Below, one piece after another: positions 7,034 to 16,719 of a stretch of 40,707 bases of DNA. Each line of letters starts with the position of its first letter. The first letter of the stretch is position 1. A program made the position numbers and the translations under genes. Source of the stretch: an uncultured Erysipelotrichaceae bacterium. Lineage in GTDB: Bacteria > Bacillota_I > Bacilli_A > Erysipelotrichales > Erysipelotrichaceae. The stretch is from NCBI GenBank assembly GCA_927435855.1, contig CAKMJZ010000053.1, positions 1 to 40,707 of the forward strand, given 5' to 3'. The notes under the pieces are model-generated. The model did not search any database. It was not told where the DNA came from and saw nothing but the letters and a program-made list of their open reading frames with translations.

Positions 7034-9052
7034 TCACCCCAATCCTATTAGCAAGCCGCCTTGATAAATGGCAAAGGCCACCAGCCAGGCAACTGTCGTT
7101 TGATATGATACTGCAATCAATGTCCATTTCCACGAGTTCATCTCACGTTTCATCGCCGCAAAAGCAGCGATACACGGCATATACAATAACGTAAAAGCCA
7201 TAAACGAATAAGCACTTAACGGTGTAAACATTGTGCGCAAAGGAGCTGATAATAATTCCGGATTATCGACCGCCGCTTCACCTACACCATACAGAACACC
7301 TAAAGTACCAACAACCGCTTCTTTTGCTACCAAACCAACAATCAGACTCATTGCTGAGCGCCAATCACCAAATCCCAATGGTTGAAATATAACGGCTAGC
7401 TTTGTTCCAATGATACCAAAGATACTATTGACACTATCATCGACCATTCTAAACGAAAAGTCAAAACTTTGTAAAAACCAAATGATGACCATAGCAACTA
7501 AGATGACGGTTCCCGCTTTGATGATAAAACCTCTGACACGATCCCACGTGTGCAAAAGCAGATTCTTCGGTGTTGGCCAACGATATTCCGGAAGTTCCAT
7601 GATAAAACTTGAAATTTTCCCTTTGGTCACAAATCTTTTTAAGATGATTCCCGATAGTACAGCAATTACGATACCAAGAAGATAAATCGAGAACACGATA
7701 GTTGCTTGAGAGTTCGCAAAGAAGGCGGCCGCAAACACAGCGTAAATCGGAAATCTTGCACCACACGACATAAAGGGAGTTATCATCATTGTGAGGCGAC
7801 GATCACGCTCACTTTCAAGTGTACGAGTTGCCATTAGAGCCGGAACCGTACAGCCAAAACCCATGATCATCGGAATGAACGACCGACCAGATAATCCAAA
7901 CTTACGTAACAGACGATCCATAATGAACGCTGCTCTTGCCATATATCCGGTATCCTCCAGTATCGACAATGTCAGAAATAGTATAGTGATTTCCGGTAGA
8001 AAACTCAGAACTGAGCCAACACCGCCTAAAACACCATCTACAACCAAACTGTACAACCAGTCCGAAACCTCTAAAAGTTCTAGAAGTGAGGAGATTGGAA
8101 TGATGACCCCTTCTTGAATCAACCATTCGAAATTAGACTTAAAGAAACTGCCCACAGGACCAAACGAAAGTGAAAATAACCCAAACATAACTAATAAGAA
8201 AATCGGGATTGCTAATATGCGATGAGTTACGATCGTGTCAATTTTATCAGAGAGAGAGTATTTCTCCTTTTCTTTGATTTGCGTTGTCACACCTTTTACC
8301 AGCGAAGTGATAAATGCATATTTCTCATCGGAAATAACCATATCCCGATCTATATTTTTAAAAGCAATCTTCTTTTCAACTTCTTCATTTAGTTGTGCCA
8401 AGAAGATGGGATCAATGATGTGTCCCAAGACAGCGATGCCACCTTCTTCAACATAGCGAACAGCATGCATACGTGACATAACATCAATTTTCAATTTCTT
8501 CTCAACCATCACAATCACATTTTCAAGTTGCTCGTTGTAAATCATTGGTAATGGAGGTATGATTCCCATCTGTTCCACCGCTGTTTGAAGCAGTTCCTTA
8601 ATTCCCTGCGACTTACTCGCAACGATTGGAACGATTGGCACATTTAATTGTTTTGATAATGCCACACAATCCAATAGTGTTCCACGGGTCTTAAGAACAT
8701 CCATCATATTCATCGCAATGACCATAGGTTTACGCATTTCCAATAGTTGCAAAGTTAAAAACAAGTTTCGCTCGATATTTGATGCATCGACGATATTAAT
8801 GATGACATCCACATCGCCACTCTCCACAAATTCTCTGGCAATGACTTCTTCAAGAGTATAGGTGGAAAAGGAATAAATACCCGGCAAATCGGTGATGTCA
8901 ATAGGTAGGTGATCATGTTTCGCCTTCCCCGTCTTCTTCTCCACCGTTACACCTGGCCAGTTACCTACATATTGATTCGAACCGGTCAAATCATTGAATA
9001 GCGTTGTCTTACCACTATTTGGATTTCCTACAAGAGCTATGTGTAATCCCAT
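7034..9052 (-). CDS. feoB: Ferrous iron transport protein B
   Basis: N-terminal GTPase (GNPNSGKTTLFNDLTG, DLPGIYS), then Nramp-like gate TMs (GFGCTVPALMATRTLE, PFMSCGARFPIY). Confidence 0.97.
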   Translation of the reverse strand: MGLHIALVGNPNSGKTTLFNDLTGSNQYVGNWPGVTVEKKTGKAKHDHLPIDITDLPGIYSFSTYTLEEVIAREFVESGDVDVIINIVDASNIERNLFLTLQLLEMRKPMVIAMNMMDVLKTRGTLLDCVALSKQLNVPIVPIVASKSQGIKELLQTAVEQMGIIPPLPMIYNEQLENVIVMVEKKLKIDVMSRMHAVRYVEEGGIAVLGHIIDPIFLAQLNEEVEKKIAFKNIDRDMVISDEKYAFITSLVKGVTTQIKEKEKYSLSDKIDTIVTHRILAIPIFLLVMFGLFSLSFGPVGSFFKSNFEWLIQEGVIIPISSLLELLEVSDWLYSLVVDGVLGGVGSVLSFLPEITILFLTLSILEDTGYMARAAFIMDRLLRKFGLSGRSFIPMIMGFGCTVPALMATRTLESERDRRLTMMITPFMSCGARFPIYAVFAAAFFANSQATIVFSIYLLGIVIAVLSGIILKRFVTKGKISSFIMELPEYRWPTPKNLLLHTWDRVRGFIIKAGTVILVAMVIIWFLQSFDFSFRMVDDSVNSIFGIIGTKLAVIFQPLGFGDWRSAMSLIVGLVAKEAVVGTLGVLYGVGEAAVDNPELLSAPLRTMFTPLSAYSFMAFTLLYMPCIAAFAAMKREMNSWKWTLIAVSYQTTVAWLVAFAIYQGGLLIGLG

Positions 9053-9276
9053 CAGATTAACCTCACAAACACTTCGGCAGCCTCTGCTTTGCGCAGACTT
9101 AAATGATACCCGCGAATCAAAATTTCAATCGGATCGCCCAATGGTGCCAATTTTCTGACCTCGATCGTTGTTCCAATCGTTAATCCCATATCTATGATAC
9201 GCTTACGTAGCGTACTTTTTTTCCCAATACCCTCTATGACACAAACTTGTCCGGGCTTTACATCTTTTAATGTCAT
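9052..9276 (-). CDS. feoA: Ferrous iron transport protein A
   Basis: 74-aa SH3-like FeoA (LKDVKPGQVCVIEGIGKKSTLRKRIIDMGLTIGTTIEVRKLAPLGDPIEI); overlaps the feoB start as TGATG. Confidence 0.95.
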   Translation of the reverse strand: MTLKDVKPGQVCVIEGIGKKSTLRKRIIDMGLTIGTTIEVRKLAPLGDPIEILIRGYHLSLRKAEAAEVFVRLI

Positions 9277-9298
9277 ACATCCTCCACTTACTAAAAAA

Positions 9299-9314
9299 GT
9301 TAGTACACACTAAC
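9299..9314. promoter_or_regulatory. Candidate DtxR-type operator GTTAGT-ACAC-ACTAAC
   Basis: Perfect 6-bp inverted arms immediately downstream of the feoA -10 box; resembles DtxR/IdeR boxes (TTAGGTTAGSCTAACCTAA). Confidence 0.7.
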
Positions 9315-9315
9315 A

Positions 9316-9343
9316 ATTATAGTTTTCTGTTTCACAAAGTCAA
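9316..9343 (-). promoter_or_regulatory. feoA promoter: TTGACT-N16-TATAAT
   Basis: -35 TTGACT at 9343-9338, -10 TATAAT at 9321-9316, 16-bp spacer. Confidence 0.8.
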
Positions 9344-9377
9344 TGTTTAATACTAATAATTAATGCTGATAATAAAA

Positions 9378-9398
9378 AACTCTCACTTAGTGAGAGTT
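9378..9398 (-). terminator. Terminator of the thiol/sulfur operon
   Basis: AACTCTCAC-taa-GTGAGAGTT followed by TTTTT on the minus strand; the stop codon of the preceding CDS lies in the stem. Confidence 0.85.
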
Positions 9399-9709
9399 GC
9401 TTTTGTACGCTTTCTAATACCTGAGGCCGAAATTGCGAATACCCCATATGTCAGTGTTCCGGCCAGTGATAACCCAAAATAGCTCAGACTCTCTACAAAC
9501 GCTGAGTTGATTGCTCCTTGATATACTGGGAAAACCATAAACAGAAATACAACATTGATGACCAAAGGTATGATCAATCCAGTAATATAATTAAAGTTTT
9601 TATTTATTCTCTTTAATAGCATAATGATTAAAAAATAAGCAAAACCAATAACGATAGGCGCTAAGAAAATAAATAAATATTCGATATACTTTAGTATTAA
9701 AGCTTTCAT
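9383..9709 (-). CDS. Small multi-TM membrane protein of unknown function
   Basis: 108 aa, about 3 TM helices, overlaps the upstream hydrolase gene by 4 nt. Confidence 0.55.
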   Translation of the reverse strand: MKALILKYIEYLFIFLAPIVIGFAYFLIIMLLKRINKNFNYITGLIIPLVINVVFLFMVFPVYQGAINSAFVESLSYFGLSLAGTLTYGVFAISASGIRKRTKATLTK

Positions 9710-10530
9710 GAATCATTTCCTCTATTCTTCATCAAAAATCCCAATAAGCAACTATTAAGAGCGTCGGTAGCTTCATAAATGGCTACATGACCGCAATCCG
9801 GTAACACTACAAACTCACAATCCGGAATGATCTGAGCCATTTGCTTAGAATATCTGACAGGTTTAAGTATATCATCCTGACCGCAAACTACCAATGCTTT
9901 TGAGGTGATTTTCGTCAAATCCCATGTAAAATCCACATCATTGACAAATGTATCGATCAAACTGCAAAGTCCGCTGAAATATTCCTTTGGCAGATCATTA
10001 AAGCTTACAGCACTTTTTTTAAGCATATCTCCATATTCGCGCAAGTACTTCTCGCCATAAACACTTCCCAATATCCCCAAAAAGAAATCTTCACCAGAAA
10101 GCTTCTTTGCCATCATTTGCCACATACGCACCTGATGAACCATTAAAGCATCTGTCTCACTTGTCGAATCGATGATAGAAATCGTTTTAACTCGCTGTGG
10201 AAACTCGATTGCCATTTTCATTGCAACTTCCCCACCGTAACTAGTCCCAATCAAATGTGCTGACTCAATTCCCAAATCGTCCATGATTTCGACAATGTCA
10301 TTACAATGACCTAGAAGGGTGTATACTTCTTCACTCTTATCCGAGCGGAGCTGATTGATGAAATCATGAAAAATCAGACGAAATCCCGCATCTTCAAAAA
10401 TGCTGCGCTGATAACCCCAGCTGTTAACCGAAGCCATAATCCCGTTGAGAAAGAAAATTGCATCTCCCTCTCTGTCTAAATTTAACGTTTCAACATACAA
10501 CTTTAGCTTTAACTTATTATGAATATACAT
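9706..10530 (-). CDS. Alpha/beta hydrolase
   Basis: Nucleophile elbow LIGTSYGGEVAM; late Asp/His (CGQDDILKP..., DCGHVAIYE). Confidence 0.8.
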   Translation of the reverse strand: MYIHNKLKLKLYVETLNLDREGDAIFFLNGIMASVNSWGYQRSIFEDAGFRLIFHDFINQLRSDKSEEVYTLLGHCNDIVEIMDDLGIESAHLIGTSYGGEVAMKMAIEFPQRVKTISIIDSTSETDALMVHQVRMWQMMAKKLSGEDFFLGILGSVYGEKYLREYGDMLKKSAVSFNDLPKEYFSGLCSLIDTFVNDVDFTWDLTKITSKALVVCGQDDILKPVRYSKQMAQIIPDCEFVVLPDCGHVAIYEATDALNSCLLGFLMKNRGNDS

Positions 10531-10542
10531 ATTCCCTCCCTG

Positions 10543-11742
10543 TTAGCTGAAATTAAACATCAGCCAACCCGGTTTAACCACCATCAATATACCAAGAATA
10601 ATCATAATAGCTCCACCAATCAAATGTGAATATTTCGCATACTTCGTCGAGATGCCGGTTAACTCGAACGTCTTCATGGCAATCACAAACACAATGATAT
10701 CGTCTAGCAAGAAGAAAGAAACATAAAGCAATAAGTATCCAATCTTCTCCCAGTAGGTCACTTGGTTAAGTGCTAATACCTGCGTAAACACGATAGGCAA
10801 TCCAGCGGAGCACAATAGTTCAACCAGATTGACGGTTATAGCCAATCCCATGATTCCAACGACAGCTAGAATAAAGGTTGGTTGGTCAGAAATTTCTTGA
10901 ATGCGCTGACGGAGTTTCTTGCGTTGTGTACTGTCAACAACTTCACAGCCATCATCCTTTTTCAAACCGTTTCGGATATTGATCGTACCACCACCCACAG
11001 CCACTGCACCGATGATTAATCGCAATATAAAAACCGAACCAAACAACATTGTGATGTTGAGCCATGATAACATAAAGAAAAAATACATTATAGCCGATGT
11101 GAATAGGAATACCAATCCCAACGTCCACATCTTCCATTTTTCTTTAATATGAACAAGCATACTTATCAACAATAATAATACCCACATCGCACACGGATTA
11201 AAGCCGTCTAATGTTCCAATGACAACCGCTAATAAAGGCAATGAAACTGACTTTGCCTGGACTTCACCAAAAAATGGCAAACGTATGACCGTTTCCCTAG
11301 GATCATCTTCATCTCCGGTAATGGGTACCGCGACTCCCAACATTTCACCCACGATATCGCGTACGACATATGTACGATTATATTCGATCGCTTCCAAGAT
11401 TTCTTTATCAGTAATTCCTTCAGAAAAGCCGATAATCGATTGGCGTCCGATAATCGTATATGGGACCGTCGAAATCTTTATCCCTAATAAATCCTCAATT
11501 TTTTTGGCTACTTCCTGACCTTCTTTGTCATAAGCAATTTCAAAGCGGTAGATTTTAACATTTTTATCAGTTTTCTCCAATTGTTGGAGAAATTCTTCTT
11601 CTTTAGCGCAATACAAACAACCTTCCGCATGGAAGTAGAATATATTGATAACTTTATCTTCAGCTTTTACAGGGCTGATAAATGATGACAACAGTAAAAA
11701 AGCAAAAATCAACAATCCTATTTTTTTAACCATGGAATACAT
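10543..11742 (-). CDS. Exported glutaredoxin-like domain fused to a CcdA/DsbD-like TM domain
   Basis: Signal peptide, then FYFHAEGCLYCAKEEEFL (CxxC); TM region with GFNPCAMWVLLLLISML and LVELLCSAGLPIVFTQVLAL. Confidence 0.8.
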   Translation of the reverse strand: MYSMVKKIGLLIFAFLLLSSFISPVKAEDKVINIFYFHAEGCLYCAKEEEFLQQLEKTDKNVKIYRFEIAYDKEGQEVAKKIEDLLGIKISTVPYTIIGRQSIIGFSEGITDKEILEAIEYNRTYVVRDIVGEMLGVAVPITGDEDDPRETVIRLPFFGEVQAKSVSLPLLAVVIGTLDGFNPCAMWVLLLLISMLVHIKEKWKMWTLGLVFLFTSAIMYFFFMLSWLNITMLFGSVFILRLIIGAVAVGGGTINIRNGLKKDDGCEVVDSTQRKKLRQRIQEISDQPTFILAVVGIMGLAITVNLVELLCSAGLPIVFTQVLALNQVTYWEKIGYLLLYVSFFLLDDIIVFVIAMKTFELTGISTKYAKYSHLIGGAIMIILGILMVVKPGWLMFNFS

Positions 11743-11986
11743 CCTTTACTAATCGATCCTTCGACAATTCACCGATAACTCTGCGAACTTCTATTCCACT
11801 TTCATCCAAGACAATAAATACCGGCAACGTCTTACCTGGATTCCACTTCAAAGCTTCATCTTCATCCATATCTAAATCAAGTTTCTCAAATGTCCAACCC
11901 GGAAATTGTGACAATGCTTCCTTAACCCGCTTACCCATAATCAAACAAGCCGGACACCAGATAGCTGAGATAACGACTAATTTCAT
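11726..11986 (-). CDS. Thioredoxin-family protein
   Basis: 86 aa; WCPACLIMGKRV active site, KTLPVFIV cis-Pro region; overlaps the downstream gene. Confidence 0.8.
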   Translation of the reverse strand: MKLVVISAIWCPACLIMGKRVKEALSQFPGWTFEKLDLDMDEDEALKWNPGKTLPVFIVLDESGIEVRRVIGELSKDRLVKDVFHG

Positions 11987-13102
11987 TTAATCACCTGTTT
12001 CTTTCAAAAATTCTTCCAAAACATCCGAAAATGCGCGCAACTGGTCCATTGTGGTCAAGTGTGACAGACTGATCCGAAGCGAAGAAGTCGCTCGATCATG
12101 ATCTTTTGTAATGGCATATACCGATTTCGAGAAATTCTCCTTACCTGAACAAGCGCTGCGCGCAGATATGCAAATATCTCGCGATGAGAATTTTGTGACC
12201 CATTCATCCGAATCTATGCTTTTCACACTTATATTCAATATCTGATCAATAGCAAACTCATTGGAGTTTATGGATATCTTATCAAATAATGACAATTGTT
12301 TCACTAAAAACGTTCGCAAATCCTTCACTCTTTGGACTCTTGTGTCCATATTCCAGAAGGCAAGTTCCATTGCCTGAGCAAATGCACATATTAATGCGTT
12401 CTGAGGAGTACCTGATCGAAAGGCAGTCGTCGAGCGTCCCCCATGAACCAACGGAACTAAAGAAACACCTTTTCGCTTAACTAATAGTCCGATACCTTTG
12501 GGTCCATATATTTTATGAGCACTACAGCTCACAAGATCGATATTTGTTAAGTCTATCGGACTCTTACCTAATGCTTGAGTGATATCACAATGAAATAATA
12601 CATTTTTACTTCTTGCAAGCTTTGCGATTTCTTCGATGGGCTGACGGATTCCTGTCTCACTATCGACCGCAACCAAACTTAGCATTAATGTATCTTCTTT
12701 GATCAATGATTCCAGATGATTCAAATCAAATCGTCCCCATTCATCAAGATTGACCATGTCAACCACATAGTCGTTTTGTTGTAAATAGTATAGCGGAGCA
12801 ACGACCGAAGAGTGTTCGAGCTCAGATGAAATGATGTGTTTCTTGTTAGGATACTTCAACGCAACTCCTTTAATAGCTGTATTGTTTGCTTCAGAAGCGC
12901 ATGAAGTGTAAATGATTTCACCCGGTTCAACATTGAGAAGCATTGCAATCTTCTTAGTCGAATCCGAAATTTCCGCTTGTGCTCTTAACCCTAATGAATG
13001 CTTGGAATTAGCATTGGCAAAAGCATGTCTTTCAACATTAACATATCGCATCAATACTTCTTCATCAATTGGTGTTGTTGCACTGTAATCCAAATAGATC
13101 AT
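11987..13102 (-). CDS. Cysteine desulfurase (IscS/NifS-like class V aminotransferase)
   Basis: MIYLDYSATTPIDEEV, SCSAHKIYGPKGIGLL (PLP Lys), RSACSGKENFS (active Cys loop). Confidence 0.9.
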   Translation of the reverse strand: MIYLDYSATTPIDEEVLMRYVNVERHAFANANSKHSLGLRAQAEISDSTKKIAMLLNVEPGEIIYTSCASEANNTAIKGVALKYPNKKHIISSELEHSSVVAPLYYLQQNDYVVDMVNLDEWGRFDLNHLESLIKEDTLMLSLVAVDSETGIRQPIEEIAKLARSKNVLFHCDITQALGKSPIDLTNIDLVSCSAHKIYGPKGIGLLVKRKGVSLVPLVHGGRSTTAFRSGTPQNALICAFAQAMELAFWNMDTRVQRVKDLRTFLVKQLSLFDKISINSNEFAIDQILNISVKSIDSDEWVTKFSSRDICISARSACSGKENFSKSVYAITKDHDRATSSLRISLSHLTTMDQLRAFSDVLEEFLKETGD

Positions 13103-13128
13103 ATCGGTTCCTCACTCTAAATCACAAA

Positions 13129-13146
13129 AAGGGGATTTCTCCCCTT
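13129..13146 (-). terminator. Terminator between the ABC operon and the cysteine desulfurase operon
   Basis: AAGGGGA-gaaa-TCCCCTT followed by TTTTTGTG on the minus strand. Confidence 0.8.
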
Positions 13147-13184
13147 CATTTTAATGCTTTTTTGATAATGGTGCAACACACTGT

Positions 13185-13862
13185 TTAGCGGTTGTCCTCA
13201 ATCACAAATGTTCCCTTGGTCGCATGTAAGCGTAAAATGACGTTCGCTTGCTTCGCCACCTTTTCGGAATGAGTTACAACGATGACACATTTATCCTGCT
13301 CACTAGCCAGTTTCCTGAATAGTCCAATGATCGTATCTTCGGTTTCTCCATCAAGATTTCCAGTCGGTTCATCCGCAACAATGATATCCGGTTGATTAGC
13401 CATGGCCCGGGCAATGGCGATACGTTGTTGCTCACCACCGGACAAACGTCGGACATTGCGATTGGCCTTATTCTTCTCGATTCCAATCGAATCTAACAGT
13501 TCATACGCCGAATCTTTCATATGTTTCTTCCCTGAAATTCCCATGGCAACCAAAACATTTTCCAATCCCGTCATGTAGGGGATCAGATTATAACTTTGAA
13601 ATACCATGCCGACATGATTGCGGCGGTACTCCCACAATCCAATCTCTGCAATGTCTTTTCCTTTAAATGTTATACTACCTTCTTGAGCTGTATCAAGTCC
13701 GGCAATCAAGGTAAGAAAGGTCGTTTTCCCTGATCCGGAAGAGCCGACGATCGCATATAGGTTACCTTTTTCAAAAGTAACGTTGACATGATCGAGAATC
13801 GTGCGAACACTATCACCATCCGGATAGGTAAAGAATACATCTTTTATATCTAGCAGTTTCAT
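13185..13862 (-). CDS. ABC transporter ATP-binding protein (MacB/LolD type)
   Basis: Walker A GSSGSGKTT, signature RRLSGGEQQR, Walker B IIVADEPTGNLD. Confidence 0.93.
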   Translation of the reverse strand: MKLLDIKDVFFTYPDGDSVRTILDHVNVTFEKGNLYAIVGSSGSGKTTFLTLIAGLDTAQEGSITFKGKDIAEIGLWEYRRNHVGMVFQSYNLIPYMTGLENVLVAMGISGKKHMKDSAYELLDSIGIEKNKANRNVRRLSGGEQQRIAIARAMANQPDIIVADEPTGNLDGETEDTIIGLFRKLASEQDKCVIVVTHSEKVAKQANVILRLHATKGTFVIEDNR

Positions 13863-13870
13863 ACGCCCTC

Positions 13871-15253
13871 CTATAACAAAATTTCTTTTGGTTTTAACTT
13901 CAGTATATTCACGATTGGCACAATCGTTGATGCGGTCACGGTTAACATAGAAAGTCCGATAAACAATAATATATATTCGTTGGACATCTTCACGGTATAA
14001 GCATCTACAACCTCTTCACGAGTTGGAATATTATCGTTAACGATATCATCTTTACCTTTTTGAACCTCCGCAATCAATAATTGTAGTCGAATCAGTTCCG
14101 ATGAAAATCCCTTAGCAATCCACGTTCCGGCAAATACAGATAATGTCATCGCTAATGCACTGACAATCCATACTTCCATCACGACTTGTAGTACGATATT
14201 GCGCTTCTTTTCACCTAAAGCAAAGTAAATGCCAATTTCATGTCGTCGCTCTTTTAAATAGAGCAAAATAATCAGTGAACATACAAATACGGCAATAATC
14301 ATTGTAAATACCATGACGGCCTCAGCAATCATATTTAGCGTGCCAATCGGACCTAGCACGGCTAGTATCTGATCGTCCGCAAAGTTGAATTTGAAGGGCA
14401 TCGGCAGCTGCTTGCCAAACAGTCTTCGCATTTCCTTAACAGCTTCAAATGACTCCATCTCTAATATGGGTATCCTCATGTCAACATTCTGCCGTAAATT
14501 GATCCCAACCAATCGATAATTCAATTTCGTATTGATGATTTGTTGATCAATGACAATGTTTGGAGCGATCGCTATCGGAAATATATCCCAATCCCGTTGT
14601 GTTTCTGAATAGTAGTAGATCATATACTCATCGAAAGAATCACCTTCAAATAACCAAGATCTTGTGACTTCAGGTCCATCAACGATTCCAATGACTTCCA
14701 TATCAAACCACTCTTCGAAAGGATCAAAATACATAACATACCTTCGACCAAGAGGATAGTTATCACCGACCGTTATATTATGCAAATCCGCCATTTGTTT
14801 TGATACGACCATGACATGCGCGCCTTCAGTTAATTCTTGTTCAGTGAATGTGCGTCCTTCTACTATTTTTGAATTTGGCCAATAATGCTTAATATCAGGA
14901 TTTTGCGTACCTTCCACCAGAACCATGGATTGTTGATGAGCTTTATATGCCTGAAACGGATAAGAAATTCCGTAGTTGTAAGATTTGACACCTTTATAAC
15001 TTACTACTTTTTTCAATTCACTATAAGGAATGTGCTGACCAACCATACCATAAGCCAGCTCTGTGCGTTCAGGAGCAATGGATACTTGTAAGCCGATACG
15101 ATTTTGCATTTCAGCTGTGACATTATTACTGGCAATGCGGATAGCCAACGATGCGGCCATCAAGGTGGTAAGCAAGGTCACGATGAAAAATAACAAGAAG
15201 TTCTTGCCAGGTTTTCGAATGACACTTAACCACGCACGTTTCAATGAATTCAT
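13871..15253 (-). CDS. FtsX-like ABC permease
   Basis: N-terminal TM, large extracytoplasmic domain, three C-terminal TMs; YLKERRHEIGIYFALGEKKRNI is FtsX-typical. Confidence 0.85.
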   Translation of the reverse strand: MNSLKRAWLSVIRKPGKNFLLFFIVTLLTTLMAASLAIRIASNNVTAEMQNRIGLQVSIAPERTELAYGMVGQHIPYSELKKVVSYKGVKSYNYGISYPFQAYKAHQQSMVLVEGTQNPDIKHYWPNSKIVEGRTFTEQELTEGAHVMVVSKQMADLHNITVGDNYPLGRRYVMYFDPFEEWFDMEVIGIVDGPEVTRSWLFEGDSFDEYMIYYYSETQRDWDIFPIAIAPNIVIDQQIINTKLNYRLVGINLRQNVDMRIPILEMESFEAVKEMRRLFGKQLPMPFKFNFADDQILAVLGPIGTLNMIAEAVMVFTMIIAVFVCSLIILLYLKERRHEIGIYFALGEKKRNIVLQVVMEVWIVSALAMTLSVFAGTWIAKGFSSELIRLQLLIAEVQKGKDDIVNDNIPTREEVVDAYTVKMSNEYILLFIGLSMLTVTASTIVPIVNILKLKPKEILL

Positions 15254-15262
15254 CTTGACCCC

Positions 15263-16705
15263 CTACAACAATATTTTCTTCGGTTTGACCGATACAATTA
15301 ATACCATGGGAACAATCGATGATAGCAGTCCGGTCGTTAATAGTATCCCATATAGAACAAATGCATACTCAGCATTCATTTCTATTTTATAAGCTCTAGC
15401 AACTTCTGAAGCACTGATCAAAGCCGCTTCAGACTGATCGACTTTAATCAGTTTAGCCTCATCAACCATTTCCAACTGTTTTAATACGATTGAATCAGAA
15501 AGTTGTTGAGCAAGCACTTGCCCGGTGAACATAGAAATGGATGCTGCGGCGAATGTAATGATCAAAATTTCCATTACGATCTGCATAACACTGAAAATCT
15601 TCTTCTCGCCCAATGCTCCATAAACACCGACCTCGTACACTCGATCACGCAGAAATAGTAAAATGACCAAGCTGACACTGAGAATGGTCGCTCCAAAAGC
15701 CAAGATTAGAATGTATTCAGCGATCAGTGAAATAATCAATACCGGTGCCGCAACGGACTCATAAGCATCATTGGATGTTATGACTTCCACATTTTCCCGC
15801 TCGATAAGTTCGATTGCAAATTGCTTGTATTCATCCAAATATTCATCAGATTTTAGTATAACTTTCGGATAGAACGACTGATGCCAACGGTCTGTCGGAT
15901 CCTCATAGTATTGAGCCTCCGCATATAGCTGTTTGTCCATCAAATAACGCTCATTAACATATTTTTCGGGAACATAGATAAAATAGTACTCTTCCTTCAG
16001 TTCACCTTTTTCATTATATATTTCATCTGTATTGAGTTTAAAAAAACCAACAACCTCAATTTCATAAGATTCCCCAACAAATGCAGCATATTGATGATTT
16101 CTTTTATCCCCAATCTGATGGCGAAACGGGATTTTATCTCCCACACTAATCATATTGAACTTAGCTAAAAATTCTGGAATCAGGCCCACGGCTGCTCCTG
16201 AATCGATTTCGGTTTGAGTCATATTTCGACCTTCAGTAACTGTGATCTTTTTGCTTTCCAAATCGAAGAAACGTTCGGACATGACTCCGCGACCATAAAG
16301 ATCTTCCGTATAAATTACGTAAACATCATCAATCCGATAAACCTGAAGATTGGTATTGGTTCCCCGGTAGTAAACAAAGGGATACTGATGTCCCATATCA
16401 AACACTTCCACAGCAGGATGCGTTGACAGTTGCTCAATAGTATCCTCAGATAAGTTCAAACGAGCAGGCAACGGTTTATCGAAAGGATCTTTCCCAATAA
16501 AATTCGGATCAGTCTTATCCGTCGGACGTATCGCCACGGTAGTTCCGAGTTTCTGTTTGATTTCCTTAGCAACCTTCTCCCCTGTCTGACGGATAGCCAG
16601 TGAACCAGCCATGACATTACCCATGACGAAAAGGATCAAAAATAGTATAAGTGTTTTCGATCGGCCTCGGACGATGCTTAACCAGGCTCGTTGATAAAAT
16701 CTTAT
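15263..16705 (-). CDS. FtsX-like ABC permease, paralogue of 13871-15253; probable AUA start
   Basis: The track starts at an internal TTG (16639). In-frame extension gives (I/M)RFYQRAWLSIVRGRSKTLILFLILFVMGN, aligning with paralogue MNSLKRAWLSVIRKPGKNFLLFFIV. AGGAAGGG lies 5 nt before ATA at 16705. Confidence 0.8.
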   Translation of the reverse strand: MRFYQRAWLSIVRGRSKTLILFLILFVMGNVMAGSLAIRQTGEKVAKEIKQKLGTTVAIRPTDKTDPNFIGKDPFDKPLPARLNLSEDTIEQLSTHPAVEVFDMGHQYPFVYYRGTNTNLQVYRIDDVYVIYTEDLYGRGVMSERFFDLESKKITVTEGRNMTQTEIDSGAAVGLIPEFLAKFNMISVGDKIPFRHQIGDKRNHQYAAFVGESYEIEVVGFFKLNTDEIYNEKGELKEEYYFIYVPEKYVNERYLMDKQLYAEAQYYEDPTDRWHQSFYPKVILKSDEYLDEYKQFAIELIERENVEVITSNDAYESVAAPVLIISLIAEYILILAFGATILSVSLVILLFLRDRVYEVGVYGALGEKKIFSVMQIVMEILIITFAAASISMFTGQVLAQQLSDSIVLKQLEMVDEAKLIKVDQSEAALISASEVARAYKIEMNAEYAFVLYGILLTTGLLSSIVPMVLIVSVKPKKILL

Positions 16706-16719
16706 ATAATCCCTTCCTT

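Noticed and set aside
7902-8126. Minus-strand ORFs inside feoB (e.g. 7461-7766, 7902-8126) in other frames
   Set aside because: Overlap a full-length FeoB with intact motifs; alternative-frame noise.
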